Part shown: one piece after another, positions 20,542-33,100 of the stretch
Layout of the letters: the number at the start of each line of letters is the position of its first letter
Numbering within the stretch: the stretch's first letter is position 1
Notes under the pieces: model-generated
The model's input: only the letters and a program-made list of their open reading frames with translations
The model's database searches: none
What the model was told of the DNA's origin: nothing
Position numbers and translations under genes: made by a program
Source: Tribonema minus
Lineage: Eukaryota; Sar; Xanthophyceae; Tribonematales; Tribonemataceae
Direction: 5' to 3'
Length of the DNA: 64,000 nt
Assembly (NCBI GenBank): GCA_017506865.1
Contig: JAFCMP010000014.1
Span: 248,001 to 312,000, forward strand

Positions 20542-21784
20542 ATGCGTGCTGGCCTAGTGTTGGCATTCCTGGGCGCCGCCAGCACAGGCTGCTGGGCACT
20601 GCTATGTCCCTGCTGCGTCGGCATTCGTCCAGCATCATCTGCAGTCACAGGCAACCGCCATGGTAGACTGATGCGGCTACCGCGTATGGAACCTTGGGAG
20701 GTATCTGCTCTGCTGCTAGCAGAGAGAGCAGCTGCCGAGGAAGCAGAGCTATCGCAGTATGACGAGCGAGGACAGGAGGAAGCGCAATCAGAGCAGCAGC
20801 AGGAGCAGCGACAGCAGCAGCACCAATCAGCGGAGCGGTCGCCCTCGCTGGCTCCTGATCATGATGACGACCCAATCAAGGCAGCCATGATTGGGTTCAT
20901 CAAGGCATACAAGAGAGAAATATCGCCTCTGCTGCCACCGGCGTGCAGGTTCTTTCCGACTTGCAGTGTCTACGCCGTGGAGAGCATAGAGGAGTTCGGC
21001 GCGTGGCGGGGCTTTGTCCTCACGGTGAGCAGCTGCGTAGAATGTTGACAGAGGGCTTGTGGAGTACACGCGACAGTCAGCCGCTTCTGTTAATCCCCAG
21101 TTATGGGGTTGAATTGTGCTGCCACCATGGTTGGCAAACAACCCTGAGCAGTATCTCGTCGCGAGCCTGCTTGCAGCCGCCGCTGTTGTTCCTTGTTCGT
21201 GGGCTGCAGCCCGCGCCGCCAAATGGACTGGCTTACAATTCTGCGCACTGTTTTGCCATCGTCCTGCTTTTACACGCGTGTCCAGCCACCGCCGCATGTA
21301 CTCTGAGCACTGCTGCGCTGCTCTAACGTCTGCGTGCCATCAGTAAGTGCCGCGATGATCGCCGCCTCGTGCCACCGCAACGGCACGTGCAGCATGCCAA
21401 GTGTACTGCGCAATAGCTTGGCCGAGTACCGTGAACAGCTGGTCTTTGTCACCTGTTCAGCTTCTGCAGTCGTCATCAAGCAGCACTGCGGATGCGTGGG
21501 CCCCTGCACATGCTTGATCTTGAACCAACAGCGACGCGCTGACTGCTCATTGGCATCTTCCGTTGACAGTCGCCTCAGCGAAGGTGCTTCATTGCGCATC
21601 AAAATCCTACCGTCATGTCGCCTGGCTCATTAGCTTTCCATGCCCTGCTGCCAATGGCCTGCCATGCTGCTGCTGCTGCCCGCAGGCGTGGCGGCTGCTC
21701 AGGTGCACTCCCGTGGGGGGCTATGGCTACGATCCCCCTCAGTGGCCCCCGCCGAACTGGTTCGCTGGCATCCACAAGAAGTAG
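20542..21784 (+). CDS. yidD: YidD-like membrane-protein insertion efficiency factor, probably plastid-targeted
   Basis: Two exons, 20542-21024 and 21686-21784, join in phase 0 to give 193 residues. The C-terminal half carries the DUF37/YidD signature: FIKAYKREISPLLPPACRFF, PTCSVYAVESIEEFG, then across the intron AWRLLRCTPVGGYGYDPP. The conserved cysteines (CRF.PTCS and LLRC) are in place. Bacterial YidD helps YidC insert inner-membrane proteins; plant and algal homologues are plastid proteins. Residues 1-40 (ATG at 20542) form a hydrophobic signal-like segment, and residues 40-110 are Gln/Glu-rich, consistent with a targeting extension before the about 80-residue core. The family is firm; plastid location is inferred. 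Confidence 0.88.
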
Positions 21785-23369
21785 GGCATTCGCTCCGCAA
21801 CGCAAAGGAGTCGTGAGCGGCGTTGGCCGACCTCTTGAAGTGCCATGCCCCCACTTCGCGTAGGGCCGGTCATGTAGCACAGCAGTGGGGGGGGGGGGGG
21901 CAGGGGGGAGGCAGTGGCCACTGCGTGTCGAGACTGGATGAAGCGTGCAGACGTCATTATGCAGGAACACATCCACCGGCTGAGAGGGAGGACTACAGCC
22001 AGCATTTGGGGCGCCTCAGCCTGCAGCGGCGCTTGCGCCCTTGAGCACGGTGCAGCGCCTGCACTGGACATGGCAATGCCGCGACGGCGGCGGGCACTGA
22101 ACGCACACGGCTGCAGTCACAGCGCCAGCCTCCGTGGCTCGCAGCGTAGCCGTGCTCATGGCATGCACGCGACATGTGCACACATCCCCCCTTCCCCCCC
22201 CCACCAGCCCGCATGCGCATGTACATGTAGTGCATAGGTGCCGCAACCTCTCACATCACATGAGGCATGCGACAATGAGGCTGACGGCGCACTGTACTGT
22301 AATGGACGGTTTCGCTCTGTCAGCGCACATAGCATGTGTCTGAGCACCGCCTTGCTGCATTCTGCACCGCTTTGCGCCTGCGACGCCGCATGAAGGCATC
22401 GCATTGCACTCGTGGCGTCGAATGAGCAGTCATGCAAGCAACAACAAGGCGCTGGTGCACGGACATCTGACGGTCTGTGTTTCATGTGTCATTTGCTGTG
22501 AGAGGGATGTTCGTCACAGTACATGCCTCAATGCCCGCACTGCGATGAACGCAACTTGAAGTCCGTGTCCGTTGGAGCGTCGTCGTCGACGGTCGATGCC
22601 CACCGCATGATGCAGTGCCGTCAACGGGCGGCGCATCGCACTCGGCAGGGGTGCGTCATGTTGCGTCGTTGACTCGCGGCGCGAGCAGCGCCGCCATCGT
22701 TGGGTGGCAGCGCCGCCATGCGTCACGACGGCGTCACGCGCGAGAGCCTTGCATCATGACTTTTTCACGGCGCCGCATTGAGTTATCATCGCGCCAGGGG
22801 CTGCATTGACGTGGCAGGGCACATCGCACGCGCTGCCCGATGCCGCATATCGCTGTCAATGCTCAGCGACCTGACTTTCCCTAGGCAGCTGGTGCATCGT
22901 GGCGGTGAGGTGATCTTGCGCCGACCTTGTTGCGAGCTCTCGTGCTCTCGTCGGACGCGGCGGCAGCGCGCGCCGACGCGCTGCGCACCCGCCTACTTTA
23001 ATAGAACTCTGCGGCGCCACGTTGGTGGACGCTCCTGACGCGTCGGCCGCGTGGTCATGCGCACTTAGCGACGCTCGCGCAGTGCTCCACGCGCAAACTG
23101 CCGCCGCTGCCTTGGGCGCGCGCGTCAACACACACAGCGACCCCCGTGCGCGCACACGTGTCGTCCCCACGCACGGCGTGTCCCTCGGCGCGTGAAGCTG
23201 CGACAGGTCTATCTCTGCGCGTGACCCACATGCGCACACGCGCTGTGCGCCCGTGCTGCCAACAAGCTTCGCGCAGGCAGACACCGCTGCGATGCAGGCC
23301 AAGGCGTCTTGACGGCGCCTGAACGCGCAGTGCTCAGCAAGGGCCAGCGCGCCGCATGTGCAATCGACG
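21785..23369. other. Intergenic, no gene recognised
   Basis: A G tract lies at about 21888-21910 and a C tract at about 22189-22201. Neither is tied to an exon I can support. The open frames here lack motifs. Genes at both ends converge (plus from the left, minus from the right), so two 3' ends face each other. Confidence 0.45.
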
Positions 23370-26300
23370 TCACGGCGTCTTTGCGCGTCTGGCGATGATG
23401 GACGCCGCGCCGGTCATCGAGCGCATCAGCGCCACACCGTGCGCAAAGTCGCGCAGGGCGACGCCGTTGATCGACACCAGGACGTCTCCGGCCTGAACGG
23501 GGAGCGTGGGGGGGGGGGGGGGGAGGGCGGGGGAAACAGGCACAGCATCAGCGGCGTGGCAACAGCGTCGCAGAATGCGATGCTGCTTGGGTGGCATGTG
23601 ACCGATGCGACGAACGTGGCGCTTGTTGAACCCAACAAAAGACAGGAGCTGCTCGTAGAGCGGTGCGAGGCGCGGCGCCTTGCGGCGGGCGCGACGGTAT
23701 GTTTGGCGGCGCGATGCCGCGCCTGCAGAGGCAACTTAATCAACTCTGCGATATGTTCGGCTGTGATGGACCATCATCATGGCTGAATTGGCAACCAAGC
23801 AGGGAGCCGTCAAGGCGAGGGCGCCCAACCTGAATCTCCACAGACGCCACCAATGCAAATCTGTTGATGCCACCAATGCAAATCTGTTGTAGTCGTTTGC
23901 TGTAAGCAGACACGAGAGTGGACCGCCAAGTTGTGCCATCGGCCATCAGCGGCACTGGCGCCCTGGCTTTGCAGTGACCGCAGTACTACGATTACAAATA
24001 ATATGAGTACCTGAAGGCGGGCGGCGCCTATAAACTGCGCGTCCATCTTGACGCGCTGCACCACCAACCGCTCGTCCTCCTGTCGCAGCGGCGAGTGCGC
24101 ATGGGGCAAAAGACAAACATGTCATGCACACAGTGTCTGCATGTACGTACAACCTGGTATGCGTAGGCTTCTGAGACATTTCTTTGCGAGGAATGGTCAG
24201 CGGCGACAGCGTGCAGCTTGCTTGCGCCTACCGGTGCGATTCTGCTGATGGAAGTCGAGCACTGTCACGCTGAGCAGTGTCGTGCACACCTGCGAGCGCA
24301 CCGGTCCGCTGCACGCCCCGCCCTGCAGAGCAGAGCAGAGCAGTGAACACAACCGCATGCATCCTGCGAGGCGGCGCCGTTGCGGATGCTAGTATGGTGT
24401 GTCGGGAAGACCTCGCAAAGACATGCAGCAGGCGGTGCGCACACCTAGCTATACATACCTTCTTGACGTCTAGCCCCCACCCCCCTAGGCCCCTGACGGC
24501 CGTGGCCTTGATGTTGAACGTGAAGTGCTCCTGCGCTGCAATCAGCCGCCGCCTGTGATCGCGCACCATGACAGCGGCGTCAGAGCTTGCCAATTGTTTG
24601 CGCCAGTCTCACGCAGTTACTGAGTCACCGTGCATGTGCGGAACGACCGGCCGCCCTGAAAATCCCCAACAGTAGAGGCAAGAAAAACGACCATTTGCCA
24701 AGTGTCTAGCCATTCCTTGGCATACTCTGTATGCGCGCTTTCTGTGTGCGGCAATCAGGCGATGACGGAAAAGGGGTTGCTTGCATGCCCATCGCCCTTG
24801 CGCTCTGCCTCAACACACCAGTGCCAAAGAGGATGTACATGGCGGTAGGAGTAGTGGCAGTTGCAGCAGTGGTAGTAGCTGCAGTTGCGTTGCGCTGAGG
24901 CAAACCCAGTGTGGCACTGGGAGCCAGTCGCCAACAGCATCATAGTGTCTGTAGTGCACACGATCCTATATTCTACATCATGCAGTGTTTTTCACCCAAG
25001 CGCAAGTCATCAAGCACAAAGTGATTCCCAGACGTACCTCTCTCGGTCCGCTTCTGCCTCGGCCATTGCCGCGTGCGCTGTCCGCTCGGCGCGCAGCAGC
25101 ATGTCCGTCTCCGCCGCCGCCGCCGCGGCCTCCGCCGCCGCCGCGTCCGTCATGCGCGCCGCCGCCTGCGCTCGAGGGCAATCAGCTATCAGCAGAGCTG
25201 TTGCTTTGTTCGCCGATGCATGTTGCCCTGCAGCGTAGACACTTTCGAGGATACATACCGACTGCCGTACTTGAGAGCGGCGCGCACTGCGCCCCTGCGC
25301 AGGCATTGCGCGCCGCTGCAGCTGCAGTGCGCGTGGCACGCCGTCACCGCGTCGTCGCAGTGCTGCGCGGTATGACCATGGCGGTGCTGCCACATACTGG
25401 CTGTGGCAGTCAAGGCCAGTATTACCAGCAGGTCAAGGCATGGATCAGGCCAAGGGTGGTGGTATACATATCCGGTATACATACTTCAGCTTTGAAGTAC
25501 CTGTTCTGCGTTCATCTCCCTGAGCGCTGCTTGCCGCTGCCCGAAGCGCTGCGCCTCTGACCTGGACAGTGCGGCCCACTCAGCCGTTTCGGCAGCGAGG
25601 CGGCTCTGCAAGGGGCGAAGCATGCGGAGCTCTGCCAGTGAGTAGTTGAACATTTTTAGGTAGCGGTCGATGAGCACACAACACAAGGCGCATTGTGTGC
25701 GACCGCGACATAATGCGCGGACCCGATGCAGCACATGCCAATGCGTGTGGCGAGCGATCGCTGCTGCGTCGCGACGCACGTGCTGTTTGTTGCGACCCCC
25801 TGGTGGTCTCATGCACGCTGCTGCTGCGTGCCTCAACGTACACTTCTGCAGCAGCGCCTCAATTAAGTTCCCATGCTTGCGTCTGCCGCCGCCGCTGCAT
25901 TAACTGCTGCCTCCATGATCATTGCTTCTGTGAGCTCACCGCATCGCACTGGCCGCTGGGACCCGGCCTCCGCCCCGCAGCTCCCTGCTTGCGCGCTGCA
26001 GGCTCCTCCCCCTCGCCGTCATCCTCCAGCAGCGCCGTCGCTGCGCCCTCGTCTCGGCCAACGCCGCCACCAGGCCTGACAGCCGGCGTCCTCAGCGGCA
26101 GCGAGGCCAGCAGCCCGGGGCTGTGAGGAGCGCCTTCCCCGAGAGCACGGCCGCCGGCTTCGTCCACCACCTCGTAGCGGTGCTGGAACTGCCTGCTGAG
26201 CTTCGCGACGAACGCCTGTACAGCTCCAAAGCGGCCGCTGCCGCGTGCGCTGGGCGGCGGCGGCAGGGGGTACCCCGTGTGGTCCAGGTCGAGACCGCCT

Positions 26301-26575
26301 TCGATTAGCGGCAGCTCCATCACCTCCGGGTCCAAATCTGCACCAAAAGCTCCCTTGCTCGCAGTGGCACTGCTGCGCTCAATGAAGCTATGATTAAGTG
26401 CCGCAGCCGCTGATGGCTGTGGCGCACTGTCCACAGCGACATCATCAGCTCCAGCGCTGGGGGTCGGTGTTGTGGGCGCCGTCGTCGAAGCCATCATCTT
26501 GGAGTGGCGTGCCTCTTTTGACAGCAGCGTCTCAGCTTGTGCCGTGGCAGCTTGTGCCAAAATGGGGATGTCCAT
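23370..26575 (-). CDS. Coiled-coil protein with C-terminal PDZ domain
   Basis: Six exons match in phase: 26575-25940, 25605-25501, 25165-25038, 24552-24459, 24079-24011 and 23492-23370, giving about 384 residues. The start is the first in-frame ATG of the long first exon. Residues 1-212 are low-complexity with acidic and proline-rich stretches. Residues about 213-290 are Ala/Glu/Arg-rich helix (SRLAAETAEWAALSRSEAQR, then ETDMLLRAERTAHAAMAEAE). The end forms a PDZ fold: FNIKATAVRGLGGWGLDVKK, ERLVVQRVKMDAQFIGAARL, and AGDVLVSINGVALRDF. PDZ domains usually bind C-terminal peptides and scaffold complexes. No catalytic domain is seen, so an adaptor role is inferred. Codons just upstream of the 25605 acceptor also read well (DRYLKMFNYSLAEL), so that exon could be longer. 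Confidence 0.75.
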
Positions 26576-28395
26576 GGCGCCGCTGCTACATCTGTGAGGG
26601 CTCTCCTTCTCGAGGCACCCTGACAAACATGTTCAGGATTTACAGTTTCGCCTCCCCCACCCCGCCGCCGCCCCCCCCAGGATGTGGAGCACTAATTTAT
26701 GAGGCCGCTCACATCTAGAAAAACGTCCATGTTGTTTTTAAAATTCAGAAAACTTTCATATTGATTTACGCTCTAGGGCCTGCTACCATAGTTGCTGCTA
26801 TGTACTCTGGCTGTAGTGATGCATCGAGCACATGCAGCGTCCCAAGCAGTCGACACTGGCCCGAGAGCAGAGCAGAATGTGCATAAATTGCAATCGTCAT
26901 CGCTGTGAGACAGCCCCACATTTGTGGCTGCAAACAACTTCACAGAGTGAGCGCCACAGTCGCTCTGAGCGTTCAACTCACAGCATTCACAGGCACATGT
27001 GCACTAGCAGCGCAGGCCGAAGGCTGCTGCACAGGTTCACAACAAGCTCACGGCAGCATGAGCAATCAATTGGCAGCACTGTACGGTTGCAACCTGCAAC
27101 AGTTGACACACACTCAGAAGCGCACAGCACACCGCCCGGGGGGTCAAAGTTTAAATGTACATTATGCCTGAACAGTGAACTTGTGATTAGGCCACGCCTA
27201 ATGCAGCATTATTGCATGCCGTCCTCTGTGGGGACTCTGGGGGGTGTATGTACCTGTTGGCTCGCCAATTAAAGCAGCAGCGGCACGATCTGTGATCGTG
27301 GTCATCGACGAGGGGGGAGCGATAGAGCTCCGGGGGGTGAGGTGGTGGTGGTGGGGGGGGGTATCTCTGACAAATGGCTGGGTTTTGGACCATCATCGCT
27401 CATGTATACAAAACTGAAGAACAACAGCTGTGGTGGCCGCAGAGCGGACAGGGGGGGCTGCCAAAGGTCGTGCTCCTGTACGAGATCTGCTGTGGGCCGA
27501 TGCGAAGCCTGCGCCCGGCGGAAAGCGCACAGAACACGACACGTACACGTGCACAAAGGGGGGGGGGGGGGGCGAAGTAGCCATGTGACGAGGTTGAAGC
27601 ACAGGGGTCGTGCGGTGCGAGCGCAACGAAAGGATGCCAGCCGCTGCAGCCGCTGGAACGCCTGCGGCGCCACGCCCGACTGCCGCGCATCCGCTTCCGC
27701 CGTTGCGCAGCGGCGCACCGTGCGCATGGATGGACACAGTGATGTCCTTGACCGATTGCGACTTCGTCAAAGTATGAAGAGGAAAAAAGCGGCCATGTCG
27801 GATCAGGGACATGGGCTTGTTGTGTGGGGCAGGGGGTCGGAAAAGGCACAAGGTCTCCCGAAAGTACAAGACGCGCTGTGCTGTGCACAGCTGCGTGAGC
27901 CTAGTTTTGCGGACATGGTACAACTCCCCGGGTGCGCGCTGGCGACGCGCGGCACACGGTCACCAAGCGCGCCGCGCCGCCCTCGCAGCGCCTTCGCCGC
28001 CGCCGCACATGATGCACGCCGCTGTCAACGCACGGCTCGCACTGAGCCCCTTCCAATGCCGCCGCAGCAGGATCGCGCCGCAGCGTACATCTGCGGCGGC
28101 GGCAGCACGCGCATGTCTTGATGCGGTCAGGGCGCGCGTGCACGCTCTGCCGCCGCCGCCGCCGCTGCAGCCGCTTCGCCACCTCTGCACCCCGCAGCCG
28201 CGTCGCTGCTGCTGCGCCGCCGCCGTGACGCCACCGCCGCGCTGCCACTGCCGTGCTGCCGCCTGCCGCCGCCGCCGCGCCGCAGCCGCCGCCGTGACGC
28301 CACCACGCGCCACCGCAGCCACGTCGCCGCCACCGCGCCGCCGCCGCTGCCGCGCTGCCGCCGCCGCGCCGTTGCTGCCGCCGCCGCCGCGCCGC
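26576..28395. other. Intergenic, no gene recognised
   Basis: This AT-richer segment lies between the 5' end of the PDZ gene and the 3' end of the HECT gene. From about 27960 the sequence becomes CCG/GCC-rich, giving long spurious open frames on both strands. A G tract lies at about 27557-27570. Confidence 0.45.
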
Positions 28396-30139
28396 TCACT
28401 CCTTGCCGAACCCCGTCGCGAGCTCGACCTGCACGACGGCCGCGAGCGCGCGCCGCAGCGCCTCGCGGTCGCCGTACAGCGGCAGGTCGAGGCGGTTGAA
28501 GCACGTGTGCGCCATCGGGTACGCGCCGCGCGGGTCGTACAGCGCCGGCGGCAGCGCCGCGAGCGTGAAGGCGCGCGCCTCGCCGTCCGCGCCGCGCAGC
28601 GCGCGGAAGCCGCCGAGCGGGACGCGCGACGTGCCCGTGACGAACTGCAGGAGGCGCGCGCGCGCCGCCTGGTCGAGGTCGCGCACGACGTCCCAGAACC
28701 AGCGCACGAGTCTGCCGGGGGGGGGGGGGGGGGAGCGCGTGGTGCAGCGGTTTCATGGGGGTGAGAAGTCTCCTGAAAACAGCACGCGAGCGTGCCGTAC
28801 GAAAAACATCGGGGCGCGCGCCGGCGGCGTTCATGAAAGGTCGCGCCCGGGGTGATGCATGCCACTCTCTCAGAGGAGACTTGCCACAACCTTATTTGCA
28901 CAGCACACCTGGTGTTTGGTGTAGTGCATCACCGCCATCGCGTGCCTTCCCGCACCCCACACGAGAGGGGCAAACAGGCGTTCCGAGCGCGAGCACGCGC
29001 CGCGCCCCCGCTTGTTTCACAGACGAAGTCTCGGTCGCGATGGAGGGTGGCGTGCGAGGGATGGCCGCGCTGCTTTGCGAGCGCTGCGCGCAAAACCTAG
29101 TGCTAGGGTCAGCAGCCCGCGACTTTGTAAGCCACTTAATGTCCGCTTCAGAACTGGCATCATCCGTCGCGTGTGTACAGACAGCTGGTGTTGAAGTCAT
29201 GGTCAAGGTGCGAGTCGCGCCGTTGCAATGCGGAAGGCGGATCCCACGCACTGTCCGGTGGCAAAAACGCGAGTGCGCGTGGGGTGCAGCATGCCCAGGC
29301 GCGCCTTTTCCGCGGCCCAGCTGTCACGTCAGCAGCGCCGAGACCGCACAGGCGCAACCCACGAGGTGCACAGCGCGAGCGAACCGCTGTCGGGGAATAG
29401 AGGGGGGGATTGCGCAGCGCTGCGCGCCCTGTCAGCGCCGCTCTGCCGCGCCTGCACGCGGGGCGCAGCGCGCCGAGGCGGACCGTTGCTCGCGACCCAG
29501 CCGTCGAGTCAACGCCAGAGTCGCCACAGCCGCGCTTGCGCCACTTGCGTCACAGCGACAACGGCGAGCGAGACACTGACTGCTGAGGATGAGTGCGGAG
29601 CGTGCGCGCGCCCGGCGCCGCGTGCGCGGCAGACCTGTGCGTAGGGCGCAGCGCGCCGAGGAGGGCCTCTCTTCGCGTCCCAAGACGCAGCCGTTGACGT
29701 CATCATCGCCACGACCGCACACGTGCAAACCGCAGTAGCAACTGCTGAAGATTACGTAGCCTGCGCCCTTGTGTTGCTCGGGCTAGGAGACTACTTGTTA
29801 CCGAAGGTTCCTCTCGGCGCCGCGTGCTACTCATCAAGTACGTGAGAGAGCAGGCCACAACCCCGAGCCTCACCGCAACGAGGCAGCGGAGGTCGCTGCG
29901 CGGTACCTGTGCGTGGGGCGCAGCGCGCCGAGGTGCGCCGTATGCGCGGCCCAGTCGTCGACGTCGATCACGTCGAGGCCGCACGTGAGGAGCTCCAGCT
30001 CCTGCGGCCCGAAGACGACCAGCAGCCCCGGCGGGATGACCTCGTAGAACCCCGCCAGCAGCGCCGCGAGCTGCGCGGAGATGCGGTCCAGGAGCTTGAA
30101 CTTGGTCGCCACCTGCAGTGCGAGAGGCGCGAGCGGGGG

Positions 30140-30170
<31 letters not shown>

Positions 30171-33100
30171 TGAGTGTGTGTTTTGATTGATTGAGGAGAG
30201 GGGGGGGGGGGGGGGGTGAGCGTGTGTTTGTCTGCTTGGGGAGAGGGGGGGGGGGGTCAGCATACCTCTGCCGCCCCGAACGCCCGCGCTGTTGACGACA
30301 TAAGGTGGCGCTGCGGCATCCACACTGCTGTGTGGGTCGACTCGGTCGAGTCCATTTTCCGCGAGAGAACCACGGGGGACGGCAACTGCTGCGCCAGCGC
30401 CGGTACACGCGGCGCACGGCAAAGCTGCACTGACAAGTACTGGGCGATGAAGCGTGGCCGCCATGGCTGCGCGCGTTCATTCAGAAGTGCGAGCTCGCAG
30501 CTGCGAGCGCTGGCCTTTGTCGCGCCCTCAGTGAAACATCAAATGAAACGACGAACGCTATACGCGCCGCCGCCTTGTCATGGCGGTCGGCCGCAACCTA
30601 ACCCTAACCCTAACCCTGACCCCGCATCCGCCAGCCGCGCGCAAGCACGCGCGCACCCCCTCACGCAAGCTGCAGTCCGGTCACTCTGACGTGAAACGCT
30701 ACCGCACCCCCCAACTGCAGGAGGAGGCGCACGCGCGCGTCCGTTTCTCACATGCCTTCAACTTTTTACATAACTTCAACTTGTATTTGCACGCGGAGCG
30801 TCACCGTCCGTGTACTCGTGCTCGTCGGCGTCCGTGACGAGCAGATCGCGCCCGCCCGGCACCAGCTCCGGCACGTCGTAGCGCTCGCACCCATCTTCCA
30901 CAAAAATTCAACTTTTTTCACACGCAGAGCGTCACCTCTATGTACTCGTGCTTGTTGGCGTCCGTGACAAGCAGATCCCGCCCGCCCGGCACCAGCTCCA
31001 GCACCTCGTAGCGCTCGCGCCCGCCGGGCGCGTGGCCCGCCACCTCCATCGTCGAGAAGTCCAGGCTCAGCACCTGCGCCGCCGCCGCCGCCGCCGTGCG
31101 CGTGATCAGCACGGTCAGTTGCGGAATGAGTACAGTTGCGTCTGATGCTGAAGCGGCGCTCAGCATGCGGCTGCATGCGCGGTCGACGCGGTCAGTTGTC
31201 GCACATCACCAAGTGCCTGAAGCAGAGCTCAGCCTAAAGCAGAGCTCAGCATATGGCGTGCGCCGCCACCTCCATGGTCGTGAAGTCCAGGCTCAGGCCC
31301 AGCGCCACCTCCGCTCGCCGTCAACACGGTCAGCTGTCACATATCATGGATTGCCTGACGCAGAGCTCAGCATGTGGCTTCGGCCACCTGCGTGGCCGTG
31401 AAGGCCAGGCTCAGGACCTGCGCCGCCGCCGCCGCGCCCTCGCGCGGTCAACTCGGTCAGCGACCCGCGCGGCGCGCGCGGCGCCGCAGACGCACAGACG
31501 GCAGCGCGTTGCTGCGCGCACAGCGCTGCGCGGAGGAGCTCCGCACGGGGTGCTCGCATGCGCCATTCTCTTCAACTTTGAAGTGAAGTGAATGCCGCAG
31601 GTTTACCACCGTCAGTTAGGGAAATTCGCGCGGTACGCAGTCCGTGACACCGGTTCCTCCGGTTCTGTCGCCAAAGCGCACGCTGATGGAGTGCGCAGAC
31701 GGCACCTGCGCCGCTCACCTCGGCGCCCTGTCGTGCAGGCGTGTCCGCGGCGGCGCGCACCGCCGCTTGGCATGCCGCCGCAGACGCACGTACGGCAGAG
31801 TAGCGCTGCGCGCGCGTACGCGCGCGCACGCACCTCAGGCGCGAGCACCCGCACGCACCGGCTACGTGCACTTCAGTTCGTAGCGATGCATACACTGCAG
31901 AGCCGATGGGAAATCCTGCAAAGACAGTGCGCGACACGCTGATGTAATGCGAAACGCCGTGCGACTCACGTCAGCGCCCTGGTGGCTCCGGAGCCACTCC
32001 AGGTTCTTGTGCAGCTTGGGGTCGACGAACTGCAGGTCGCGCGCCGTCACGGGCGCGCCCAGGATGTGCTTGTACAGCGTGCGGCTCAGGTGGATCGGCA
32101 GGGACTTCTCCTCCTGGCGCGGCGCGGGAGAGCGCGCACGAGGCGCAGACACAGCAGCAGCAGCAGCAGCAGCAGCAGCATCAGCGGCGGCTGGACTCTG
32201 TTGAGCAGTGAGGTCTCACAGCAGCACTTGCGCTCATTTTTGCCGGGCCAGCTATCACAAAAACAGATGCGAGCGGGGCCGAACACGCACGCGCCACAGA
32301 TGCACACAAGTTCGGATGAGCGGGCGGCAGTGGTGGGTACCCGGCCTGCGGTTGCTGGCGCCACGCAGCTGTCCGAAGTTTGATGATAGCCCCCCCCCCC
32401 GCCCCCCCCCCCAGTGCGCATCGCGTCCTCCGCTGATGCACGGTCCGCAAGCCTCTGCGAGGCTTGAAGCGATCGAGGGCGCGGTGCGACGCACGGCGAC
32501 CGCGCGCGTGCGGGAAGCGGCGCGCCGCGGCGGCGTGCACGCGCACAGCGCCCGCAGCCCATCCTGCGCCCCGACTGTGAACCATCTGATCATTGCGGAT
32601 GCGGCGCGGAAGGCGCCTCGACCACCAGGCAAACAGTGCCGCCGCTGAGCAACGGGCGCAGTGCACGCTACGATCACCACTGGCATGGAGCGATGCAGTA
32701 GAGTCCTGCAACCCCCCATCAGCGCGGGTTTGGGACCCCTCTCGATGACCGCCCCCCCCCCCCACCCCCCCAATGCCACCCACCACTCACCAGCATGGCT
32801 TTGCCGAGGAAGCGCCCGGCGAAGCGGTACGCGGCGGGCAGCGCGCCGAACGCGCGCGCCGCGGCGGCGTACGTGCGGAAGTGGCGCGCCGTCGCGGCGT
32901 TGATGGTGTGCGTCATGTTGTCCGTGGGCGCGTACGCAAAGAGGCCGAGCGCGGGCGCGAAGAGCGCCTCCGCGACGAGCTGGAACCACTCGCGCCCCAC
33001 GCCGCCCGCGTCTATCGCGCTCTCGCCGGCGAACCTGCGGCGGCAGCACGGTGGCAGCGCTCAGCAACGCCAGCCGAGGTCTCATGGCGCGACCGCCACC

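Noticed and set aside
21339-21685. Additional coding exon inside the YidD-like gene intron
   Set aside because: The two recognised exons already join in phase and complete the family signature without it.
27811-28764. 317-codon plus-strand frame rich in Arg, Ala and Pro
   Set aside because: It arises from CCG/GCC repeats and runs antisense into the HECT C-terminal exon.
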